The translations under genes were made by a program, and so were the position numbers. A DNA stretch of 64,000 nucleotides from Comamonadaceae bacterium (GTDB lineage Bacteria; Pseudomonadota; Gammaproteobacteria; Burkholderiales; Burkholderiaceae_C), in contig JAIXUC010000025.1 in assembly GCA_027483665.1 (NCBI GenBank), positions 186,001 through 250,000 of the forward strand, read 5' to 3'. Below, piece after piece: positions 8,308 through 23,694 of this stretch. Each line of letters opens with the position of its first letter. Position 1 is the first letter of the stretch. The notes under the pieces are model-generated. The model worked only from the letters and a program-made list of their open reading frames with translations. It was not told the origin of the DNA and searched no databases.

Positions 8308-11714
<3,407 letters not shown>

Positions 11715-11747
11715 GGGGGTTGGCGACTGCCTGAGTTGAGCCTTGCT

Positions 11748-14096
11748 TCAGCGAGGCCGGCGTGGCGCGCGCGGCGCTTTCGGGTCCGCAGACCCTGTCA
11801 CGCGCGGCGGCAAGCCTGTGTGCTGAGTCAGCAGACGGGCTCTGGCAGGTGCCTTGCCAGACGAAGGTGGCGGGGTCGAGTTCTTGCGTCTGGCGGTGCT
11901 GTAGCCACCATCCGTCAGGGGCTGGAAGGTAGGGATCAAGTGCTGCTTGCCGTTGCCGATCAGGTCGCTGCGCCCCATGCCTTTGAGCGCCTCGCGCAGC
12001 AAGGGCCAGTTATTGGGATCGTGGTAGCGCAGAAACGCCTTGTGCAGACGCCGTCGCTTTTCGCCACGAACGATGTCCACCACATCCTCGGGCGCTACTT
12101 CCCTTCGAACGCGGCGCAGTGGGTTGCGGTTGCTGTGGTACATCGCCGTGGCAGTGGCCATGGGCGAAGGGTAAAAGGTTTGCACCTGATCCGCGCGAAA
12201 CCCGTTTCGCTTGAGCCACAGCGCCAAATTCATCATGTCCGCGTCGGTGGTGCCGGGGTGTGCTGCGATGAAGTAAGGAATCAGGTACTGCTTCTTGCCA
12301 GCCTCGGCAGAGAACTTTTCGAACATCTGCTTGAAACGGTCGTAGCTGCCAATGCCAGGCTTCATCATTTTGGACAGCGGCCCGCCTTCGGTGTGTTCGG
12401 GCGCAATCTTGAGGTAGCCACCCACATGGTGCTGCACCAGTTCCTTGACGTATTCAGGGCTTTGCACGGCCAGGTCGTAGCGCAGGCCAGAACCAATGAG
12501 TATCTTTTTGATGCCCTTGAGCGCCCGCGCCCGCCGGTACATGTGGATGAGCGGTGTGTGGTCGGTGTTGAGGTTGGGGCAGATGCCGGGGTATACGCAA
12601 CTCGGCTTGCGGCAGGCTGATTCCACCTCTGGGCTTTTGCAGCCAATGCGGTACATGTTGGCGGTTGGCCCGCCCAAATCAGAGATGACGCCGGTGAAGC
12701 CCTCGACCTTATCGCGAATGTCTTCGATTTCGCGAATAACAGAATCTTCGGAACGGCTCTGAATGATTCGACCCTCGTGCTCTGTGATGGAGCAAAAGGT
12801 GCAGCCGCCAAAGCAGCCGCGCATGATGTTGACCGAGAACCGAATCATTTCCCAAGCCGGGATCTTGGTGGGACCATCGTGGCGGCCTTGCTCATCGGCG
12901 TAGACGGGGTGCGGGCTGCGCGCGTAGGGCAGATCAAACACATGGTCCATCTCGGCTGTCGTCAGTGGAATCGGGGGCGGGTTGATCCACACATCGCGGG
13001 CCGTCTGGTCCTCACCGTGCGCTTGGACCAAGGCGCGTGCGTTGCCGGGGTTGGTCTCCAGGTGCAACACGCGGTTGGCATGTGCGTACAGCACCGGGTC
13101 CGCGCGGACTTGCTCGTAGCTCGGCAGCCTGATGACCGTGCGTTCACGCGGCGGAACCTTCAAGCGTCCCTTGCCATGCAGGGCCGGGTTGGGCATGAAC
13201 TGAACCACCGATTGCAATGGCGCCGGGGCTGACAACTCGCCTGCGGCGGCAGACGAGTCATCCTTGGAGCAAGTCGTGCCCTGAGCTTGCGCCTGTTCGC
13301 TGGTGGTGAGGTAAGGGTTGACGTGTGCTTCCACGCGCCCTGGTTCATCGATGGAAGTCGAATCGACTTCAAACCAGCCCAAGCGATTGGGGTCATCTGG
13401 CCGCCGCACGAATGCAGTGCCACGCACGTCCGTTATTTGCTGCACCGGCTCCCGAGCGGCCAGACGGTGGGCAATCTCCACAATGGCGCGCTCAGCGTTG
13501 CCATAAAGCAGCAGGTCGCACTTGGCGTCCACCACGATGCTGCGGCGCACCTTGTCGCTCCAATAGTCATAGTGGGCAATGCGTCGCAGGCTGCCTTCAA
13601 TGCCACCCAGCACGATGGGCACGTCTTTGTAGGCTTCCCGGCAGCGCTGGCTGTAGACGATGGCAGCCCGGTCTGGCCGCCGGCCACCTATGTCGCCCGC
13701 GGTATAGGCATCGTCCGTTCGGATTTTCCGGTCTGCGGTATACCGGTTGATCATCGAATCCATGTTCCCCGAAGTCACGCCCCAAAACAGATTGGGCCGC
13801 CCCAGCGCCATGAACGGCTCGGCGCTGTGCCAGTCGGGCTGCGCGATGATGCCGACCCTAAAGCCTTGGTCAGCCAGCGTGCGGCCGATGACGGCCATGC
13901 CAAAGCTCGGATGATCCACGTAAGCGTCGCCGGTGACGATCACGATGTCGCAGCTGTCCCAGCCCAAGGCCGCCATCTCCTGCTGGTTCATGGGCAAAAA
14001 CTTCGGCTGCCCGAACCGATGCGCCCAATGCTTGCGGTAGCTGGTTATGGGCTTGGCTGCCCGTGCGAAGAAGGAGACGTCTGCGGGGGCATTCAT
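11748..14096 (-). CDS. YgiQ family radical SAM protein
   Basis: The protein belongs to the large YgiQ family of radical SAM enzymes of unknown reaction. From ATG 14096 it has 782 residues; an in-frame ATG at 14135 would add 13. The conserved N-terminal [11 protein letters not shown] and [18 protein letters not shown] segments bind cobalamin-like space in related proteins. The radical SAM cluster [11 protein letters not shown] (Cx3Cx2C) is near residue 390. A Lys/Arg-rich, Pro-rich tail ends the protein. Family identity is strong; substrate is unknown. It is 33 bases upstream of the GGDEF-EAL gene on the same strand. Confidence 0.9.
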   Translation of the reverse strand: MNAPADVSFFARAAKPITSYRKHWAHRFGQPKFLPMNQQEMAALGWDSCDIVIVTGDAYVDHPSFGMAVIGRTLADQGFRVGIIAQPDWHSAEPFMALGRPNLFWGVTSGNMDSMINRYTADRKIRTDDAYTAGDIGGRRPDRAAIVYSQRCREAYKDVPIVLGGIEGSLRRIAHYDYWSDKVRRSIVVDAKCDLLLYGNAERAIVEIAHRLAAREPVQQITDVRGTAFVRRPDDPNRLGWFEVDSTSIDEPGRVEAHVNPYLTTSEQAQAQGTTCSKDDSSAAAGELSAPAPLQSVVQFMPNPALHGKGRLKVPPRERTVIRLPSYEQVRADPVLYAHANRVLHLETNPGNARALVQAHGEDQTARDVWINPPPIPLTTAEMDHVFDLPYARSPHPVYADEQGRHDGPTKIPAWEMIRFSVNIMRGCFGGCTFCSITEHEGRIIQSRSEDSVIREIEDIRDKVEGFTGVISDLGGPTANMYRIGCKSPEVESACRKPSCVYPGICPNLNTDHTPLIHMYRRARALKGIKKILIGSGLRYDLAVQSPEYVKELVQHHVGGYLKIAPEHTEGGPLSKMMKPGIGSYDRFKQMFEKFSAEAGKKQYLIPYFIAAHPGTTDADMMNLALWLKRNGFRADQVQTFYPSPMATATAMYHSNRNPLRRVRREVAPEDVVDIVRGEKRRRLHKAFLRYHDPNNWPLLREALKGMGRSDLIGNGKQHLIPTFQPLTDGGYSTARRKNSTPPPSSGKAPARARLLTQHTGLPPRVTGSADPKAPRAPRRPR

Positions 14097-14295
14097 GAAA
14101 AATCCTGGGCTGCGGTCGGAGGTCGCTACACCCATGAGGGTGCCGGTCGCGGTAAAACTGTGTACACGCTTTGCTTAGTTTAGGTGTCGCAAGCCCTCAT
14201 GCCGAGATTTTGAATGATTGCCCCCTACCCATTGGCTGCTGGGCCGAGCCCAACTGACCTCCAGTAACCCCCACCCGAGAGCCACCGCCCGTTCA

Positions 14296-14916
14296 ATGAC
14301 AGCAGCCCAATCCGACCAACACACCCAGCGAGCAGCCCCACGCTCGCCCGGCGACCTTTTCGTATCGTTCACTTGGTTAGCCTTGCAGGGCTTCGGGGGG
14401 GTACTGGCCGTCGTGCAAAGGGAGCTGGTTGAGAAAAAGCAGTGGCTCACGCGGGAGGAATTCATCGAGGATTGGGCCGTCGCCCAAATCTTGCCAGGTC
14501 CCAACGTTGTCAACTTGGCCCTCATGATCGGGAGTCGGCACTTCGGCTTGAAGGGTGGCCTTGCTGCCTTGGCCGGCATGCTGTGCGTGCCCACACTGGT
14601 CGTTGTTGCTTTGGCGGTGGGATATGCCAATGTGCAAAGCCATCCAGCTGCCGTTGGCGCACTGCGCGGTATGGGCGCCGTGGCCGGCGGGTTGATCCTC
14701 GCCACGGCTCTGCGACTGCTCCCCTCTCTTGTCAGCAGCCCCATGAGCCGTTCAGCCTGTTGGTTGATTGGCGGCACGACGCTGCTGGCCGTGGCCTGGC
14801 TGCGATGGCCATTGGCTGCTGTGTTGGCCGCCGTGGGCTCGGTCGCCTGGGCTTGGGCTTGGCACTGCTTGGCGCCAAAAAACGTGTCGCGTGACCCCAA
14901 CGGGGGGACGCATTGA
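14296..14916 (+). CDS. chrA: chromate transporter, N-terminal-half type (CHR family)
   Basis: The 206-residue membrane protein carries the CHR-family signatures LQGFGGVLAVVQREL and QILPGPNVVNLALMIG, and has several hydrophobic helices. CHR proteins export chromate, probably by exchange or proton coupling. Classical ChrA is one chain with two homologous halves. Here the halves are separate genes overlapping by 4 bases (ATGA), as in two-gene short-chain systems. ATG 14296 is chosen over the longer frame from 14218 because it begins just before the conserved GDLFVSF region. Confidence 0.85.
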   Translation: MTAAQSDQHTQRAAPRSPGDLFVSFTWLALQGFGGVLAVVQRELVEKKQWLTREEFIEDWAVAQILPGPNVVNLALMIGSRHFGLKGGLAALAGMLCVPTLVVVALAVGYANVQSHPAAVGALRGMGAVAGGLILATALRLLPSLVSSPMSRSACWLIGGTTLLAVAWLRWPLAAVLAAVGSVAWAWAWHCLAPKNVSRDPNGGTH

Positions 14917-15515
14917 TGATCGCAGTGACCATGGGTGGTTTGGACTGGTGGGCCCTGTTCTTTCACTTCTTCTTGTTGTCTTTGCTGGCGGTGGGTGGGG
15001 CCATCACTACAGCGCCCGATATGCATCGCTATCTGGTGAACAACCAAAGCTGGCTGACCGACGCGCAGTTCAGTTCATCCATCGCTTTGGCCCAGGCTGC
15101 CCCCGGGCCTAATGTCTTGTTCGTTGCCTTGATGGGATGGAACGTGGGCCTCAACGCCGGGGGCGGCTTGCAGGCTGGGTGGACTGGCTGGGCCACGGCC
15201 GCCCTGGGACTGCTGCTGGCCATGTTGGGCACTCTCATCCCATCTTCCACCCTCACCTACTTTGCCACCCGGTGGGCGCACCATCACCGGGAACTGCGAG
15301 CCGTGCGTGCTTTCAAAGCAGGCATGGCACCCTTGGTGGTCGCCCTTCTGGCGGCTACTTCCTGGCTACTCACACAAGCCACAGACCCGGATCTGAATCG
15401 CCCGATGGTGTGGGTACTGGCCGTAGCGACAGCCTGGGTTGTATGGAAAACCAAAGTTCACATGTTGTGGCTGCTGGCGGCCGGTGCGGTGGTCGGCGCT
15501 TTAGGCTGGGTCTAG
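14913..15515 (+). CDS. chrA: chromate transporter, second half type (CHR family)
   Basis: This 200-residue partner has the matching signatures FFLLSLLAVGGAITTAPDM and ALAQAAPGPNVLFVALMGW, plus about five or six membrane helices. Its start overlaps the stop of the first half (ATGA), so the two subunits are probably made in equal amounts and form one transporter. The second half of CHR proteins has the opposite predicted membrane topology. No chrB-type regulator is next to it. Confidence 0.85.
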   Translation: MMIAVTMGGLDWWALFFHFFLLSLLAVGGAITTAPDMHRYLVNNQSWLTDAQFSSSIALAQAAPGPNVLFVALMGWNVGLNAGGGLQAGWTGWATAALGLLLAMLGTLIPSSTLTYFATRWAHHHRELRAVRAFKAGMAPLVVALLAATSWLLTQATDPDLNRPMVWVLAVATAWVVWKTKVHMLWLLAAGAVVGALGWV

Positions 15516-15530
15516 GCACCCGCGCGACGC

Positions 15531-16268
15531 TCAAGCTTGGCGCTGCCGCAACGCCTCGTACAAACACACCCCGCTGGCCACGGACACATTCAAACTTTCA
15601 ACTGCACCCTGCATGGGAATCTTGACCAACTGGTCGCAACTCTTTCGCGTGAGCTGGCGCATACCGGTGCCCTCTGCGCCCAGTACCAAGGCCGTTGGCA
15701 CGGACAAATCGGCTTGATACAAGGAGATTGGTGCGTCTTCGCTGGTACCTACGCACCAAATCAGGCGCTCCTTCAGCTCGGCCAGCGTCCTGGACAGGTT
15801 GGTCACCATGAAATAAGGCACGGTCTCTGCCGCACCGCTGGCCACTTTGGCCACCGTCGCGTTGATTCCGGCGGCGTGGTCCTTGGGCGCGATCACCGCG
15901 TGTGCGCCGGCACCGTCAGCCACGCGCAAACAAGCGCCTAGGTTGTGCGGGTCGGTCACGCCGTCGAGCACCAGCAGCAGCGCTGGCGACTGGAGGGCAT
16001 CCAGCAAGTCGTCAAGTGAGTGGGCGGTGTCCAGCGCCTCGACGCGGGCGGCAACACCTTGGTGGCCGTGGCTGCCACATAACTTGGACAGCCGGGGCCC
16101 GTCAGCTTCGACCAATCGGACACCGGCTTCCTTGGCCCGCTCAGTGAACTGGCGCATGCGGGCGTCACGTCTGGAAGGGTCCAAGTAGACCTCCAGTACC
16201 GAAGTGGGCGCTGTTTTCAGGCGCACGCCCACAGCATGGAATCCGAACAAAACTTTGGCTGCAGACAT
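15531..16268 (-). CDS. rlmB: 23S rRNA (guanosine-2251-2'-O)-methyltransferase RlmB
   Basis: RlmB methylates the ribose of G2251 in the ribosomal P-site loop using SAM. The 245-residue protein has an N-terminal substrate-binding domain beginning VLFGFHAVGVRLK and a SPOUT methyltransferase domain with LDGVTDPHNLGACLR, ALVLGAEGTGMRQL and the knot motif ESLNVSVASGV. Length and motifs match the family closely. It is convergent with the chromate transporter genes. Confidence 0.95.
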   Translation of the reverse strand: MSAAKVLFGFHAVGVRLKTAPTSVLEVYLDPSRRDARMRQFTERAKEAGVRLVEADGPRLSKLCGSHGHQGVAARVEALDTAHSLDDLLDALQSPALLLVLDGVTDPHNLGACLRVADGAGAHAVIAPKDHAAGINATVAKVASGAAETVPYFMVTNLSRTLAELKERLIWCVGTSEDAPISLYQADLSVPTALVLGAEGTGMRQLTRKSCDQLVKIPMQGAVESLNVSVASGVCLYEALRQRQA

Positions 16269-16340
16269 CGTCGGATTATCGACTTGGCAGCTTCACCGAA
16301 TTCTTGGCCACCCACGCATGCCGACTAGCACGCCGGTCGC

Positions 16341-17036
16341 TCAAGTCGCAGCGATGCGTCCAGCTTCGATGGTGATCACACGTTCGCAACGCGCAGCGAT
16401 CCCCCGGTCATGCGTCACCAAAACCAAAGTGGTGCCGCGCTCGCGGTTGAGATCAAACATGAGTTGCATCACTGTTTCTCCAGTCGCAAAGTCCAAACTG
16501 CCCGTGGGTTCATCAGCCAACAGCACCGCGGGTTCGACAACGAAGGCACGCGCAAGGGCCACGCGCTGTTGCTCGCCCCCAGACAAGACTTTTGGATACT
16601 GTGCGAGCCGCGCTGACAGTCCCACCCGGCTGAGCATGTCTGTCGCAGCGCTGCGCGCGTCTTTGCGGCCGGCCAGTTCCAGCGGCAACATCACGTTTTC
16701 CAGGGCTGTCAAATTACCGAGCAGTTGAAAGCTTTGGAACACAAACCCCACTTTGCGGGCGCGAAGTGCGGCTCTGGCGTCTTCGTCTCGGGCGAACAAA
16801 TCATCGCCATCGAGCACCACGGTCCCGCGTGTAGGCGTGTCCAGGCCAGCCAAGATAGACAACAAAGTGCTCTTGCCAGACCCTGAGGCGCCCACAATGG
16901 CCACAGTCTCCCGGCGAGAGAGGGTGAAATCGATATCCCGCAAAATATCGAGTGTTCCCACCGAATCAGTAACTGATTTGAAGACATGCTGGACGGCGAT
17001 GATCGGACCATCGTTGGACGGCTTGGCAACAGACAT
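16341..17036 (-). CDS. ybbA: ABC transporter ATP-binding protein, YbbA-like
   Basis: The 231-residue ATPase has Walker A GASGSGKSTLL, signature LSGGEQQRVALAR and Walker B VLLADEPTGSLD, with the GFVFQSFQLLGNLTALENV Q-loop typical of the LolD/MacB/YbbA group. In many proteobacteria ybbA is divergent from tesA, as here, and is followed by a large permease (YbbP). No permease follows in this window; rlmB is next on the same strand. Its partner must be encoded elsewhere or is missing. Confidence 0.87.
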   Translation of the reverse strand: MSVAKPSNDGPIIAVQHVFKSVTDSVGTLDILRDIDFTLSRRETVAIVGASGSGKSTLLSILAGLDTPTRGTVVLDGDDLFARDEDARAALRARKVGFVFQSFQLLGNLTALENVMLPLELAGRKDARSAATDMLSRVGLSARLAQYPKVLSGGEQQRVALARAFVVEPAVLLADEPTGSLDFATGETVMQLMFDLNRERGTTLVLVTHDRGIAARCERVITIEAGRIAAT

Positions 17037-17048
17037 GAAAGGCCTTGG

Positions 17049-17714
17049 GTGTTGAATCGCAGAGACTGTATCGCGGGTGCACTGGCGGCTTCGGCTCTGG
17101 GGCCAACATGGGCGCAGGCTCCCACTACAAGCCGTCCTGCGCCCGCCACTGCTTCAAGCCAGAAGATTTTGGTGCTGGGTGATTCTTTAAGCGCGGAGTA
17201 CGGCCTGCGCCGGGGCACTGGCTGGGTCGGATTGCTTGAGCAAAGGCTGTCGGCACAAAAGCTGAACGCTGCCGTCATCAACGCGAGCGTCAGCGGCGAC
17301 ACCACGTCGGGGGGCCGATCTCGCTTGGGTGCGCTGCTGACACAGCACAAACCGACTGTGGTGGTGATCGAGTTGGGCGGCAACGACGCGTTACGCGGTT
17401 TGCCGCTCAACATGACCCAGGACAACCTTCAACAGATGACCCAGTCCGCACAGCGCGCGGGCGCCAAGGTGTTGCTGGTGGGCATGCAAGTGCCGCCCAA
17501 CTATGGCGCTGACTACACGAAGCGCTTTTCTGGCTTGTTCCAACAAGTTGCCAGTCAGAACCAAGCCGCTTTGGTGCCCTTCTTTCTCAAAGGCGTGGCC
17601 GACGGCCCCGACCCTCTGGCACTGTTCCAGCGCGATCGCATCCACCCCAACGAAGCAGCCCAAGCCATCATGCTGGACAACGTTTGGCCCGAGCTGCGGC
17701 GTCTGCTGCGGTGA
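17049..17714 (+). CDS. tesA: arylesterase / acyl-CoA thioesterase I, GDSL family
   Basis: This SGNH hydrolase has the nucleophile block GDSLSAEYG near residue 43, GGNDALRG with the oxyanion Asn, and the Asp-His pair in RDRIHPNEAAQ near the C-terminus. A leader with NRR at residues 3-5 and a hydrophobic, Ala-rich stretch precedes the domain, so it is probably periplasmic. I chose GTG 17049 because GAAAGG lies about 6 bases upstream; TTG 17052 is equally possible. Its stop shares bases with the start of mnmH (GTGA), indicating coupling. Confidence 0.88.
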   Translation: MLNRRDCIAGALAASALGPTWAQAPTTSRPAPATASSQKILVLGDSLSAEYGLRRGTGWVGLLEQRLSAQKLNAAVINASVSGDTTSGGRSRLGALLTQHKPTVVVIELGGNDALRGLPLNMTQDNLQQMTQSAQRAGAKVLLVGMQVPPNYGADYTKRFSGLFQQVASQNQAALVPFFLKGVADGPDPLALFQRDRIHPNEAAQAIMLDNVWPELRRLLR

Positions 17715-18802
17715 GTTTGCACAGCGTTTGTGCGGCGGCTGTGCTTGATGACCACGCCACCTGGGGCACCCTGATCGACGCCCGAAGCCCCAGAGAATTC
17801 GACCACGACGCCATTCCCGGTGCTGTCAACTGGCCCTCGCTGAACGACCAGCAGCGCCATGAGATCGGGACTCTCTACAAGCAAGTCAGTCCGTTCGAGG
17901 CCAACAAACTCGGCGCGGCGCTGGTGGCGGCCAACATCGCCCAACACATCCACACGCATGTCTTGAACAAGCCACGCGATTGGCAGCCGTTGGTGTACTG
18001 CTGGCGCGGCGGCAAGCGCAGCGGCGCGCTCGCGTTGGTGCTGAGCCAAATTGGCTTTCGAACATCGGTCTTGGAGGGTGGCTACAAGGCTTGGCGCTCA
18101 GCTTTGCTGATGCGGCTTCCAGTGCTGTGCGAAACCCTGCAACTACGAGTGCTTTGCGGACCCACCGGCAGTGGCAAAACCCGTCTGCTGCAGGCACTTC
18201 AAAGCCAAGGCGAGCAGGTGCTCGATCTGGAGGCGTTGGCGAACCACAGGAGCTCTGTCTTGGGCCGTGTTCCGGGGGTTGATCAGCCATCACAAAAGCG
18301 CTTTGAGACCCGCATTTGGCAGGCCCTTTCTGCGATGGATCCGACCCGACCCGTATACATAGAAGGCGAAAGCCGAAAGGTGGGTGATGTCGCTGTTCCA
18401 GAGCCACTCATCTTGCGTATGCGCTCAGCGGCCTGCACGAAACTGCGGTTGGCCGACCCCTTGCGTGTGGCCCTGCTGCTTGAGGACTACCCGCACCTGT
18501 TGCTGCAGGATGGCCATTTGAAAGAACGTCTGCAAGCGCTGCTGGCGCTGCGCGGTCGGGCACAGGTGTTGCAGTGGCAGACCCAGGTTGATCAAGGCCA
18601 CTGGGAAGCTCTCGCAGCAAGCCTGCTTCAGGCTCACTACGACCCCGGGTACGAAAGATCCACCAATCATGCCTTTCCTCGCAGCGCGGGGGCCCCGGTG
18701 GTCGACATCTGCGGTCTGTCCAACTCAGACTTTGAGCGTGCTGCTCAGGAGGTGGTCTTTGCTTTCAACCAACTGGAGTTTGCTGACTCCAAAGCAAGCT
18801 GA
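17711..18802 (+). CDS. mnmH: tRNA 2-selenouridine synthase
   Basis: MnmH (SelU) replaces sulfur by selenium at wobble uridine 34 via a geranylated intermediate. The 363-residue protein has an N-terminal rhodanese domain with active-site Cys in LVYCWRGGKRSG near residue 98. A C-terminal P-loop domain carries GPTGSGKTRLL near residue 155. The GTG start overlaps the tesA stop (GTGA) and gives a length equal to characterised MnmH. No selD is visible in the window, so the selenophosphate source lies elsewhere. Confidence 0.93.
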   Translation: MSLHSVCAAAVLDDHATWGTLIDARSPREFDHDAIPGAVNWPSLNDQQRHEIGTLYKQVSPFEANKLGAALVAANIAQHIHTHVLNKPRDWQPLVYCWRGGKRSGALALVLSQIGFRTSVLEGGYKAWRSALLMRLPVLCETLQLRVLCGPTGSGKTRLLQALQSQGEQVLDLEALANHRSSVLGRVPGVDQPSQKRFETRIWQALSAMDPTRPVYIEGESRKVGDVAVPEPLILRMRSAACTKLRLADPLRVALLLEDYPHLLLQDGHLKERLQALLALRGRAQVLQWQTQVDQGHWEALAASLLQAHYDPGYERSTNHAFPRSAGAPVVDICGLSNSDFERAAQEVVFAFNQLEFADSKAS

Positions 18803-18837
18803 GGTGATTCTCCGAGCCAGGCGAGCGGTGGCGATAT

Positions 18838-19026
18838 TCAGCTGCCATTCGGCGAAGGAGGCACAGGCGCTGTAGCAGCCGAGTCCTGCTCCATGTCCGA
18901 CGAGGAATCTCCATCTTCAGCGGAGCCTGTTTTACGGTCTGCTCGGGCCTTGAGCTTGTCTTCTTTCTTGCGCTTCTTCGCCAGTTCCTTCTGACGCTTT
19001 TCGTAACCGTAATTGGGAGTGGCCAA
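18838..19026 (-). CDS. small highly charged conserved protein
   Basis: The 62-residue product starts at TTG 19026, with GAAAG 6 bases upstream, and reads MATPNYGYEKRQKELAKKRK. The N-terminal half is strongly basic and helical, and the C-terminal half is Ser/Asp/Pro-rich and acidic. I recall very similar small proteins in many Burkholderiales, where the N-terminal segment is the conserved part; their function is unknown. It lies downstream of metC on the same strand. The overlapping longer frame 18765-19067 is a shadow. Confidence 0.6.
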   Translation of the reverse strand: MATPNYGYEKRQKELAKKRKKEDKLKARADRKTGSAEDGDSSSDMEQDSAATAPVPPSPNGS

Positions 19027-19109
19027 GTTGCGCTTTCAAATGATTTTTTCGACTGTACCACCGGCATTCAGTACCTTTGGTGCCTCTGCTTGACGCTGCG
19101 TTTCCTAAG

Positions 19110-20321
19110 TCAAACCAGTGCCTGAGCCATGGCTTGATCCAGGTCATCGCGCAGGTCTTGCCAGTCCTCCAGACCAATCGAAAAGCGAACCAAGGTTCCC
19201 CGCTCCATGTGAGCTGGCCATACCGAGCGCATGCCCGCAAGGTCGTAGGGAACGACCAAACTCATGAAGCTGCCCCAGCTAAACCCTAAGCGAAACAAAC
19301 GCAAGGCGTCACAAAACGCATCGACCTGCTCGACGCTGTAGCGTTCGTTCAAGATGATGCTGAACAAGCCGGCCGCTCGCCCCTGGGGGCCACCGCACAG
19401 CGCAGACCAAGCGGCATGCCCGGGAGATTCGGGCAAAGCCGGGTGCAATACCTGAGCCACCTCTGGCCTGTCTTGGCACCAGTTTGCTAACTGGCGGGCC
19501 GCCGCATCGTGCGCGTCGTAGCGCAAAGCGATGCTGGGTAGAGACCGCAACACCAGCTCCAAGTCATTGGCTGCAACGCCCAGCCCCAGGCGCATGTGGG
19601 TGAGCTTGATCTTGAGATGCAAGGCCTCGTCGCGCGTGATGATGCTGCCCATCAAGACATCGCCGCCGCCGCTCGGGTACTTGGTCAGCGCTTGAATGGA
19701 TACATCGACGCCCAGAGGCGCATGCGCCTCTTCGGGCAGCAGGTCGAATGGGCGGAATGCGAGCCCTGCTCCCCAGGTGTTGTCCAGGGCGCAACACACG
19801 CCCCGGTCGCGGCAAACGCGCACCAGCGTGATCAGATCCGGGAATTCCATCGACACGGAGCCCGGCGCCTCTAGCCATACAAGGCGGGTGGAAGGTCCTA
19901 TCTTGTCCGCCAGGTCTTGTGCATCCAGGGGGTTGTAGAGCCGGTGGCGAATGCCGAAGTTGGCCAGTTCGCCTTCAGCCAGCGCCTTGTTTGGACCGTA
20001 GGCGTTGTCTGGAATGAGCACCTCGTCACCAGCACGCAGCAAAGCCAGAGATACGTTGGCAATTGCGGCGAGCCCACTGGGAACCAGTACGCACTGCAAG
20101 CCGCCCTCCAAGGTGCACAACCGCTCTTCAAGCGTGAACGAGGTCGGCGTGCCGTGTAAGCCGTAGGTGTAAGCATCGCGCCGTTTCCAGTCTCGAGAGC
20201 GCAGCGCGGCGACGTTGTCGAAGATGACGGTTGAGGCCTTGTAGACACCAGGTAGCGGGGCCCGAAAACCGTTTGGGGCGCTGTATGGGTGGTGTACCAA
20301 GGTGGTGGTTAGATCGATCAC
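19110..20321 (-). CDS. metC: cystathionine beta-lyase
   Basis: This PLP enzyme of the Cys/Met metabolism family should cleave cystathionine to homocysteine, pyruvate and ammonia. The 403-residue protein has YTYGLHGTPTSFTLEERL near the N-terminus, the phosphate-binding PSGLAAIAN region and the PLP lysine in QALTKYPSGGGDVLMG near residue 200. A longer frame from 20369 would overlap the upstream gene. GTG 20321 is preceded by AGGGAG at a suitable distance and matches the conserved start VIDLTTTLVHHP. Confidence 0.9.
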   Translation of the reverse strand: MIDLTTTLVHHPYSAPNGFRAPLPGVYKASTVIFDNVAALRSRDWKRRDAYTYGLHGTPTSFTLEERLCTLEGGLQCVLVPSGLAAIANVSLALLRAGDEVLIPDNAYGPNKALAEGELANFGIRHRLYNPLDAQDLADKIGPSTRLVWLEAPGSVSMEFPDLITLVRVCRDRGVCCALDNTWGAGLAFRPFDLLPEEAHAPLGVDVSIQALTKYPSGGGDVLMGSIITRDEALHLKIKLTHMRLGLGVAANDLELVLRSLPSIALRYDAHDAAARQLANWCQDRPEVAQVLHPALPESPGHAAWSALCGGPQGRAAGLFSIILNERYSVEQVDAFCDALRLFRLGFSWGSFMSLVVPYDLAGMRSVWPAHMERGTLVRFSIGLEDWQDLRDDLDQAMAQALV

Positions 20322-20356
20322 TTGAACTCCCTGCGGTACTGCTGAGGGCGGATGGC

Positions 20357-20881
20357 TCAAACGGACCACTTGGCCAGCAGCTGTTCTGGCCGCATGGCGT
20401 CGTAGCCTTCGAAGGGCTGGTGAATCCAGGGGTTGGAAGGCAAAAACTCCACCGAATAGTCGGGCATGAAGCTCGACATTGCCTTGGTCCAGACGACTGC
20501 GCTGCGCAACTCGCTGATGGGCGGATAGTTGTTGCGCAGCATCTCGATCACGGCGCTTAGCGTGTGACCAGAATCAGCGAGATCGTCGACCAACAGCACC
20601 CGACCAGCGATTTCGCCGCGCGGTGTGGTGATGTATCGGGCGATGTCCAAATGCCCTTGCAGCTTGCCCGCATCTGCGCGGTAAGAGCTGGTAGACATGA
20701 TGGCCAGCGGCTTGTCGAAAATGCGCGACAAGATGTCCCCCGGCCGCATGCCGCCACGGGCCAAGCAAAGGATGGTGTCGAACTGCCAGCCCGACTGATG
20801 GATCTTGATGGCGAGCTTTTCAATAAGGTTGTGGTACTCGTCGTAGCTTACGTAGAGATGTTTTCCGTCTTCGGTCAGCAT
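20357..20881 (-). CDS. type I phosphoribosyltransferase (purine type)
   Basis: The 174-residue protein has the PRPP-binding signature RVLLVDDLADSGHT near residue 95 and an early LCLARGGMRPGDILSR loop. It resembles xanthine/hypoxanthine phosphoribosyltransferases, which make a nucleotide from a purine base and PRPP. It follows purA by 22 bases on the same strand, a frequent arrangement in this bacterial group that supports a purine role. The exact base preference cannot be read from sequence. Confidence 0.85.
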   Translation of the reverse strand: MLTEDGKHLYVSYDEYHNLIEKLAIKIHQSGWQFDTILCLARGGMRPGDILSRIFDKPLAIMSTSSYRADAGKLQGHLDIARYITTPRGEIAGRVLLVDDLADSGHTLSAVIEMLRNNYPPISELRSAVVWTKAMSSFMPDYSVEFLPSNPWIHQPFEGYDAMRPEQLLAKWSV

Positions 20882-20903
20882 GCCGGTCTCCGGGGTTGTT
20901 GTT

Positions 20904-23538
<2,635 letters not shown>

Positions 23539-23694
23539 GGAAAGGGCGTGCTGTTAAAACCGGCATTCTATTGGCGCACCCTTGCTGACGAATCTGGCAT
23601 TAGCGCTTTTTCAGAGGCAGCACAGGCCTCGTTTGGCCTTCGTCAACGCAGGACCTCATCGACCCCAGTACAACACAGCGTCTATCGTCAACCT

